Shown: piece by piece, positions 5,715-9,955 of the stretch
Layout of the letters: the number at the start of each line of letters is the position of its first letter
Numbering within the stretch: position 1 is the first letter of the stretch
The notes under the pieces: generated by a model
What the model was told of the DNA's origin: nothing
Seen by the model: the letters and a program-made list of their open reading frames with translations, nothing else
The model's database searches: none
Program-made: the position numbers and the translations under genes
Source: PFL42 sp964492235
Lineage (GTDB): Bacteria > Chloroflexota > Anaerolineae > Anaerolineales > E44-bin32
Assembly (NCBI GenBank): GCA_964492235.1
Contig: CAZBJQ010000102.1
Location: 1-9,955, forward strand
Length of the DNA stretch: 9,955 bases
Reading direction: 5' to 3'

Positions 5715-6184
5715 GCGGCGCGAAACCAACAGGTGACCAATCAATCGCGAGGGCCGGGCGCCAACGCAGATGGTTCTCGCTCGCCTTTGGGGTGAGCCTT
5801 CTCCCTTTCCTTGTCCTGGCGGTGAGCCTCGGCGGCTGTTCCAGAGGCAAGAGCATGGAAGGGATGCCGGCCGAGGTCCAGGCCGCACCGCGGGTTGTCC
5901 AGGACGCCTACGCCTTCGCCGCCGCCCAGCCCGAGGTCCTGACCCAGGTCCCGTGCTACTGCGGTTGTGGCGCCATCGGGCATACCTCCAACAACGCGTG
6001 CTACGTGTCCGAGGTTGATGCGGCTGGCATGATCACCTACGACCTGCACGCGCTGGGCTGCTCGATCTGCGTCGACATCACCCGCGACACGATGCGGATG
6101 CTCGACGAAGGGCGGAGCGTGGCCAAAATCCGGGCACAGATCGATGCAACCTACTCGGCCTTCGGGCCGTCGAACATGCGGTAA
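5711..6184 (+). CDS. PCYCGC-motif lipoprotein
   Basis: A 157-residue lipoprotein of the PCYCGC-motif family, whose function is not established. A basic stretch (RQRRW, 17-21) and a hydrophobic signal (22-41) lead to a lipobox ending at C43 (LGGC), so the mature protein is lipid-anchored outside the membrane. The family motif is at 81-86 (C82, C84, C86). C97 and a CxxC pair, C117 and C120 (GCSICVDI), complete the Cys set, with H91 and H113 nearby. This many extracytoplasmic thiols suggests metal binding or redox exchange; copper is favoured by its CuA-protein neighbours, as inference. I chose GTG 5711 because it forms a GTGA overlap with the PepSY stop and leaves a normal signal peptide; GTG 5687 would add 8 residues. 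The next gene starts 6 nt after its TAA. Confidence 0.88.
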   Translation: MSGAKPTGDQSIARAGRQRRWFSLAFGVSLLPFLVLAVSLGGCSRGKSMEGMPAEVQAAPRVVQDAYAFAAAQPEVLTQVPCYCGCGAIGHTSNNACYVSEVDAAGMITYDLHALGCSICVDITRDTMRMLDEGRSVAKIRAQIDATYSAFGPSNMR

Positions 6185-6190
6185 CGCACC

Positions 6191-6682
6191 ATGACACTAC
6201 CCCACCGCCTCCTGAATTCCGGTGTTCTCGCCTCGCTAGTCGTGGCCGCTGTGGCGGTTGTCAGCGTGCGGGCCACGTTGGCGCGGCCCGACGGCGTCGC
6301 CCGCAATGTGCGAGTCGAGGCAAGCGCCTACGCCTTTACCCCGGCGACGATCAAGGTCGATCCCGGTGATCGGGTCACGATCGAGCTGGCCTCGACCGAC
6401 TATGTCCATGGCCTCCACATCGAAGGCTACAACGTCGATTTGACCGCCGACCCCGGCCAGCCGGCGAGCGTTACCTTCGTCGCCGATCGCCCCGGCACGT
6501 TCCGCATCCGCTGCTCAGTGCCGTGCGGACCCCTCCACCCGTTCATGGGCGGTCGGCTTCGAGTCGGCCCCCCGCTCACTTTCTGGGGCGCGGTCGCGTT
6601 GGCCTTCATCACCGTCGCCCTCGGAGGAGTGGCCCTGTGGCGGAAACCCACAGGCCCCGGAGCTCGTCTGGTTTCATCATGA
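6191..6682 (+). CDS. CuA-type cupredoxin membrane protein (cytochrome oxidase subunit II-like)
   Basis: A 163-residue protein with a membrane span at about 10-30, a cupredoxin domain (38-126) and a second span at about 130-150. All expected CuA ligands are visible: H73 in YVHGLHIEGY, then C108, C112, H116 and M119 in the pattern CxxxCxxxHxxM. A binuclear CuA centre moves electrons between c-type cytochromes or quinol-linked donors and a terminal reductase in cytochrome oxidase and N2O reductase. The usual Glu between the two cysteines is Val here; that position contributes only a backbone carbonyl, so metal binding should survive. The C-terminal span is unusual, since oxidase subunit II carries its spans before the copper domain. 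Its stop overlaps the next start as ATGA. No oxidase subunit I lies nearby, so it probably serves another partner. Confidence 0.88.
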   Translation: MTLPHRLLNSGVLASLVVAAVAVVSVRATLARPDGVARNVRVEASAYAFTPATIKVDPGDRVTIELASTDYVHGLHIEGYNVDLTADPGQPASVTFVADRPGTFRIRCSVPCGPLHPFMGGRLRVGPPLTFWGAVALAFITVALGGVALWRKPTGPGARLVSS

Positions 6683-8034
6683 CTCGAGTAGACCTCATTC
6701 GTTTCCCGTTCGTCCGGAGGACCCTCGTCGCGCGGGGCCCACAGTTGGCCGTTCAGCTGGCCGCCGTGGGTGGCCTGCTCATCGTGATCGCCGCTGGGCT
6801 GCTCGGCACGCCGGTCGGCAGCCGCAACCCGGCGACGGTGCTGGTATGGATCGCCTGGTGGGCAGCGCTGATGATCGTGGCCGTCCCGTTTTTCGGAAGG
6901 CTGTGGTGCGGCGTCTGCCCGCTGCCTTTGCCTGGCGAATGGCTGCAACGCGGCGCTTTGCTGCGTCCGCGCGGCGGCGGATTGGGCCTGGCGCTGCCCT
7001 GGCCTCACCGGTTACGAGGGCTGTGGGTCCAGAACGCGGCGTTCGTTTTCGTTGCATTGTTCAGTCTGCCCATCCTCACTCAACCAAGGCTGACGGCGTT
7101 GCTGCTCGTCGGCCTGGTGCTCGTCGCCATCGGCATCAGCCTGGTCTTCGAGAGGCGGTCTTTCTGCCGTTACTTGTGTCCGGTCGGCGGTTTCATCGGC
7201 CTGTACGCCCAGGTAGCCCCGTTGGAAGTCCGTGTGCGCGATCCGCAGGTCTGCGCCGGGCACACGACCAAGACCTGCTACACAGGCAGTGCGGACGGCT
7301 ACGGCTGCCCGTGGCAGGTATACCCCGCCGCGTTGAAGTCAAACGTCTCCTGCGGGCTTTGCCTCGAGTGCCTGCGCACGTGCCCGCTCGACAACGTCGC
7401 CATCCGCCTGCGGCCGATGGGGGCCGATCTCCAGCCCGTGTCCCGCGTCCGACTGGATGAAGCCTTCAAGAGCCTGGTCCTGATCGGCAGCGCCCTGGTT
7501 TACGCGTTCGTCCTGCTGGGCCCGTCGAGCACGCTGCGAGCGGCGGCGGAGGCCGTCGGCAGTCCGTCTTGGCTGGTCTATGCGGCTGGGTTCCTGCTCG
7601 TCACCGTCGTCCTGGTCCCGGGTTTGTTCCTGGCGGCGATACGCCTTGGACACTCGCCAGCCAAGCCCCGCCTCTCGGCGAAGGAAAGCATGCGGAAGTT
7701 CGCGCCGGCGCTTGTCCCGCTTGGCTTGGCCGCCTGGGCAGCTTTCAGTCTCTCGTTCGTCCTGACCAACGCCTCCTACATCCTGCCGGCACTTTCGGAC
7801 CCCATCGGTCTCGGTTGGGATCTCCTGGGTGCGGCGTCGATTCCGTGGACTCCCCTCGGTGGCCCGCTCGCCTCGTGGGCGTTGATCGCCATCGTCGTCT
7901 TCGGCCTGGCATGGTCCAGTCGTCACATCCGTCTCGTGGCCGATGAACTCGCCGGCGGAATCCGGATGGCCCTACCTGTGTGGTGCTTCTCCCTCATCGT
8001 CACCGCGGGGCTGCTGTGGGTCTTCGTCGCTTGA
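6679..8034 (+). CDS. NapH/NosR-like membrane [4Fe-4S] polyferredoxin
   Basis: A 451-residue integral membrane iron-sulfur protein. About nine hydrophobic spans are visible (near 22-43, 53-73, 115-134, 138-157, 266-281, 298-321, 342-363, 397-412 and 432-450). The Cys motifs are those of the NapH/NosR/CcoG group: WCGVCPL (C77, C80), FCRYLCPVGG (C163, C167), a spaced set C192/C200/C210, and a classical cluster CxxCxxCxxxCP at 225-236 (C225, C228, C231, C235). Family members pass electrons from quinol or flavin across the membrane to a periplasmic reductase such as Nap or Nos. No flavin-binding FMN domain like that of NosR is present. It lies between two CuA proteins with 4-nt overlaps on both sides (ATGA before; TTGA after, if the TTG start holds), which implies coupled translation and a shared complex. 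Confidence 0.9.
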   Translation: MTRVDLIRFPFVRRTLVARGPQLAVQLAAVGGLLIVIAAGLLGTPVGSRNPATVLVWIAWWAALMIVAVPFFGRLWCGVCPLPLPGEWLQRGALLRPRGGGLGLALPWPHRLRGLWVQNAAFVFVALFSLPILTQPRLTALLLVGLVLVAIGISLVFERRSFCRYLCPVGGFIGLYAQVAPLEVRVRDPQVCAGHTTKTCYTGSADGYGCPWQVYPAALKSNVSCGLCLECLRTCPLDNVAIRLRPMGADLQPVSRVRLDEAFKSLVLIGSALVYAFVLLGPSSTLRAAAEAVGSPSWLVYAAGFLLVTVVLVPGLFLAAIRLGHSPAKPRLSAKESMRKFAPALVPLGLAAWAAFSLSFVLTNASYILPALSDPIGLGWDLLGAASIPWTPLGGPLASWALIAIVVFGLAWSSRHIRLVADELAGGIRMALPVWCFSLIVTAGLLWVFVA

Positions 8035-9020
8035 GCTCCGAGCACTTCGCTCGCTTCGCCCTGGCGCTGGTAGTGATTGCCGTCCCCCTGACTCTGGCCG
8101 CAGCCTGGTGGGCGGCTCGAAGCTCCCCCTCGGCGGTGACGATTCACGGCCGGGTGAGCGAAGACGGCGGTTGGCTTCCGGGAACGGTGCACGCCACCGC
8201 CGGGTCCCCGCTCCACCTGCGCCTGGTCTCCGACGACGTCGTCCACGGTTTCGCCATTGGGCGAAACGATGAGACGCCGCTGGACCTGCCGCCGGGTCAG
8301 GTCGTGGAAACGACGCTGACCTTCGATCAGCCCGGCACGTACACCTTCTACTGCACCCGCTGGTGTGGCCCCAATCACTGGCGCATGCGCGGCGTCATCG
8401 AGGTTTCCGGCGGCGGACCGGCGGTGGCCGAGGTTCAGGATCCCTTGTACGAAACCCTTGGGGTCGACATCGATGCACCGCATCCCGCATCGGTTGTCCC
8501 CGACACGCCCCCGTCGGCTGAGCGAGGTGAGGCCCTGGGTATCGACCTGCCGGAAGGGAGTCGCACGCGTGAGGACTTCCTTCGGCACTCACCCGACGAG
8601 ATCTGGCAGGTCCTGCGCCGCGATCCTTCCATGATGGGCCTGAGCGACTCTCAGGTCTGGGATCTCGTGGCTTACCTGTGGCGCTCAACAACGACCGACG
8701 AAGCGTTGCGAGAAGGCCAGGCGCTCTACGCGCAGAGCTGCGCCGCCTGCCACGGTGAAAGCGGCACCGGCAAGGGTGTGATGGCCGGAGCCGTTTCGGC
8801 CACCTCGGCGACTCACCTCGCCCGCCAACAGCCTCCCTCGCCAGCCAATTTCACCGATCCCTCGACCATGCTCGGGGCCAGTTCGGCCTTGCTGCAGGGG
8901 AAGATCCTGCGCGGAGGGATGGGAACCGGAATGCCGTATTGGGGACCGATCCTGACTGAGGCGCAGATGTGGGCGTTGGCCGACTACTTGTGGACATCCC
9001 AGTTCGGAGCGTTGCCATGA
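8031..9020 (+). CDS. CuA cupredoxin-cytochrome c fusion protein
   Basis: A 329-residue membrane-anchored electron carrier. One N-terminal span (about 7-28) is followed by a CuA-type cupredoxin (35-125) with H72 and the complete CxxxCxxxHxxM set C108, C112, H116, M119. A linker (126-185) leads to a helix pair, DEIWQVLRRDPSMM..LSDSQVWDLVAYLW (189-217), that looks like the tail of a cytochrome c domain without its heme motif. A full class I cytochrome c follows (224-322): CAACH at 237-241 and a likely distal M301 in GTGMPYW. Subunit II of caa3 oxidases has the same CuA-cytochrome order, but no oxidase subunit I is adjacent. I prefer TTG 8031 because its TTGA overlap matches the other operon junctions; GTG 8016 would add 5 residues. 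The stop overlaps the next ATG as ATGA. Confidence 0.9.
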   Translation: MSSEHFARFALALVVIAVPLTLAAAWWAARSSPSAVTIHGRVSEDGGWLPGTVHATAGSPLHLRLVSDDVVHGFAIGRNDETPLDLPPGQVVETTLTFDQPGTYTFYCTRWCGPNHWRMRGVIEVSGGGPAVAEVQDPLYETLGVDIDAPHPASVVPDTPPSAERGEALGIDLPEGSRTREDFLRHSPDEIWQVLRRDPSMMGLSDSQVWDLVAYLWRSTTTDEALREGQALYAQSCAACHGESGTGKGVMAGAVSATSATHLARQQPPSPANFTDPSTMLGASSALLQGKILRGGMGTGMPYWGPILTEAQMWALADYLWTSQFGALP

Positions 9021-9502
9021 CCAGACCTCAGAAACGACGCCGCAGAAAGACCCAGTCCAGCTTCTTCCTGGTGGCCGCGATCGCCGCTGGCGCCTTGCTG
9101 CTTCTCTTGGCCGCGTTGTCTCTGCGCGGCGGCTCCGGCGAACGAAAGGCGGCGATCGAAGTCACCGGACAATCGCGGCTCAAGGTGGATCGCGAAGTCG
9201 TCGATCTCGGCGAGGTTGCGCTGGGACGACCGGTCGAGGCGGCGTTTGTCCTGACGAACGTCGGCGACCAGCCGCTGCGCGTGACCGAGCCCCCCTATGC
9301 CGAAGTCGTGGAGGGGTGTTGACCGCCCATTCCGACCGTCGGTGCGACGGTCCTCCAGCCGGGCGAGAGCACACAACTGCGGATGCAGTTCATGATGCAC
9401 GGCGACATGGGCGGCCGGCACAACTTCCGGGTGCACGTCTTCACCGATGACCCAACCCAGCCCGAGCTCATGATGACGGTCCTGTCGAACTGGGTCGAGT
9501 GA
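9017..9502 (+). CDS. DUF1573 selenoprotein, Cys-Sec motif (TGA at 9320-9322 read as Sec)
   Basis: A membrane-anchored DUF1573-type protein of 161 residues if the in-frame TGA at 9320-9322 encodes selenocysteine at position 102. A basic N-terminus (RRRRK) and one span (17-36) precede an Ig-like beta domain starting near 56: VDLGEVALGRPVEAAFVLTN, then VGDQPLRV. The Cys-Sec pair (101-102) sits in EGC-U-PP. After the TGA the frame stays open for 59 sense codons with family-like sequence (LQPGEST, MQFMMHGDMGG, FRVHVFTDDP, SNWVE) before a TGA at 9500-9502. Related Chloroflexota-type proteins, as I recall them, carry Cys-Cys here. A SECIS-like hairpin lies at 9334-9352. GGAG at 9006-9009 supports the ATG at 9017, which overlaps the previous stop. 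A vicinal Cys-Sec pair would suit redox exchange or tight metal binding. The alternative is a truncated 101-residue pseudogene product. Confidence 0.85.
9320..9322 (+). other. In-frame TGA, predicted selenocysteine codon
   Basis: This TGA directly follows a TGT Cys codon and is followed by C. It is the only stop inside an otherwise continuous DUF1573 frame running from 9017 to 9502, and the SECIS-like hairpin is correctly placed after it. Reading it as Sec gives a Gly-Cys-Sec-Pro-Pro motif. Confidence 0.83.
9334..9352 (+). promoter_or_regulatory. Bacterial SECIS-like hairpin
   Basis: GACCGTC (9334-9340) and GACGGTC (9346-9352) form a perfect 7-bp stem around the loop GGTGC (9341-9345). The loop begins 18 nt after the TGA. 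Bacterial SECIS elements, which bring SelB with Sec-tRNA to the UGA, lie just downstream of the codon inside the reading frame and carry a small apical loop starting with G and containing GU. In the E. coli fdhF element, as I recall it, the loop GG also falls about 18 nt after the UGA. Comparison is from memory, not a covariance search. Confidence 0.8.
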
Positions 9503-9534
9503 CACCGCCGCCAGCAATTGCCTTGCACTCCGAA

Positions 9535-9549
9535 GGCCAGCGCATGGCC
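9535..9549. terminator. Weak hairpin between convergent genes
   Basis: GGCCA, GCGCA, TGGCC is a 5-bp stem with a 5-nt loop in the 71-nt gap between the convergent selenoprotein and SHOCT genes, followed on the plus strand by an AT-richer stretch. Location is right for a shared terminator, but the stem is short and there is no clean T-tract. Confidence 0.25.
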
Positions 9550-9573
9550 ACAAAGATTTCGTTTCGACCCGAA

Positions 9574-9955
9574 CTAACTCTGTTCGAGAGACCGCCGAAT
9601 GTCGTCGAACTGCTCCTTTGTGATCTCACCACCGGCGTACCGGCGCCGGAGGATCTCCAAAGGAGTCTCACCGGCAGGTCTCATCCCCACAGATTGCGAT
9701 CCACCCCGCGACGCGAGCTGAACCGCCCACACGACACCCGCCACGCACAGGGCGCCTATCACCAGCAGGAAGATCGGCCAAATCGCCATCATGCCCATCA
9801 TGTCCCAGCCTCCCACACCTGCCCAGGGCGCAGGTGCCCCGGTCATCCGCCATCCGTACCCGGCGCCCCAAGACGGGAAAAGCGCCAGACAGACCACCAC
9901 GATTGCAAGCCCGCCGACCCCTACCACCGCAACCACGACCGGCCAGCCTTTCCTA
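9574..9955 (-). CDS. SHOCT-domain membrane protein (5' end beyond window)
   Basis: A short membrane protein on the opposite strand, convergent with the operon. An N-terminal span (VAVVGVGGLAIVVVCLALF) is followed by MTGAPAPWAGVGG and a Met-rich WDMMGMM, a second span (IWPIFLLVIGALCVAGVVWAV) and a C-terminal SHOCT domain (ETPLEILRRRYAGGEITKEQFDDIRRSL). SHOCT is a short C-terminal oligomerisation motif found on many unrelated membrane proteins. A GTG at 9936 is a possible start giving 120 residues, but the frame stays open to the window edge and reads RKGWPV just before it, which looks like a natural N-terminus, so I treat the gene as partial. The stretch from the first span through APAPWAGV and the Met pairs resembles the N-terminus of the PepSY protein at 4890, pointing to a shared module. 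Confidence 0.85.
   Translation of the reverse strand, partial: RKGWPVVVAVVGVGGLAIVVVCLALFPSWGAGYGWRMTGAPAPWAGVGGWDMMGMMAIWPIFLLVIGALCVAGVVWAVQLASRGGSQSVGMRPAGETPLEILRRRYAGGEITKEQFDDIRRSLEQS
9814..9846 (-). repeat. 33-nt APAPWAG-coding repeat, copy C
   Basis: Minus-strand copy of the unit seen at 5010 and 5151, in frame within the SHOCT gene; 31 of 33 bases match copy A. The CACCTGC/GCAGGTG inverted repeat is intact (9816-9836). The two changes alter Gln to Gly. Confidence 0.8.

Noticed and set aside
4743..5888. 381-residue minus-strand open frame opposite the PepSY gene
   Set aside because: Its repeated peptides are simply the complement of the APAPWAG and GGYGMMG repeats. The plus-strand gene has a ribosome binding site, membrane span and PepSY units.
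9017..9322. DUF1573 gene as a pseudogene truncated by a nonsense mutation
   Set aside because: The frame after the TGA is intact to the end with coherent family-like sequence, the TGA falls at an expected Cys position, and a SECIS-like hairpin sits at the right distance. No other disabling change is seen.
1..9955. tRNA, rRNA, CRISPR array, insertion sequence or known riboswitch
   Set aside because: No cloverleaf, no regularly spaced repeats with unique spacers, no transposase frame with terminal inverted repeats and no recognisable riboswitch core were seen on either strand.

Overview
This is a GC-rich bacterial chromosome segment. Its gene families (DUF2085, YHS, NarL-type two-component pair, PepSY and SHOCT membrane proteins, CuA cupredoxins, NapH/NosR-like polyferredoxin, DUF1573) suggest a Chloroflexota-like (Anaerolineae or relative) lineage. 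That assignment is inferred from gene content only; there is no rRNA or marker gene here.

Layout. Positions 1-421 hold no convincing gene. 422-1201 encodes a DUF2085 membrane protein, possibly from a leaderless transcript. 1420-4030 is a likely operon behind a promoter near 1277-1305: a YHS-domain metal-binding protein, a NarL/LuxR-type response regulator and a membrane sensor histidine kinase. 4153-4690 holds a small protein with a dense Cys/His cluster and a 36-residue single-span membrane peptide. 4890-9502 is a tightly packed operon: a membrane-anchored PepSY protein with Met/Gly-rich repeats, a PCYCGC-motif lipoprotein, a membrane protein with a CuA-type cupredoxin, a multi-span [4Fe-4S] protein of the NapH/NosR type, a CuA-cytochrome c fusion, and a DUF1573 protein. 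Most junctions are 4-nt stop/start overlaps. A SHOCT-domain membrane protein runs convergently from the right edge.

The main finding is the last gene of that operon. A DUF1573 reading frame is interrupted by one TGA at 9320-9322, directly after a Cys codon, and then continues for 59 sense codons to a second TGA at 9500-9502. Eighteen nucleotides after the first TGA is the GGUGC apical loop of a perfect 7-bp hairpin, which is the position and loop type expected of a bacterial SECIS. The best reading is a selenoprotein with a Cys-Sec pair, in a position where related proteins, as I recall them, carry Cys-Cys.

Working model (inference): the 4890-9502 operon builds an extracytoplasmic copper/heme/iron-sulfur electron-transfer module. 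Electrons could pass through the polyferredoxin, two separate CuA domains and a cytochrome c, while the Cys-rich lipoprotein and the Cys-Sec DUF1573 protein handle copper delivery or thiol redox. No heme-copper oxidase subunit I, NosZ or other terminal reductase lies in the window, so the final acceptor is unknown. The YHS protein and two-component system next to it may provide metal- or redox-responsive control.
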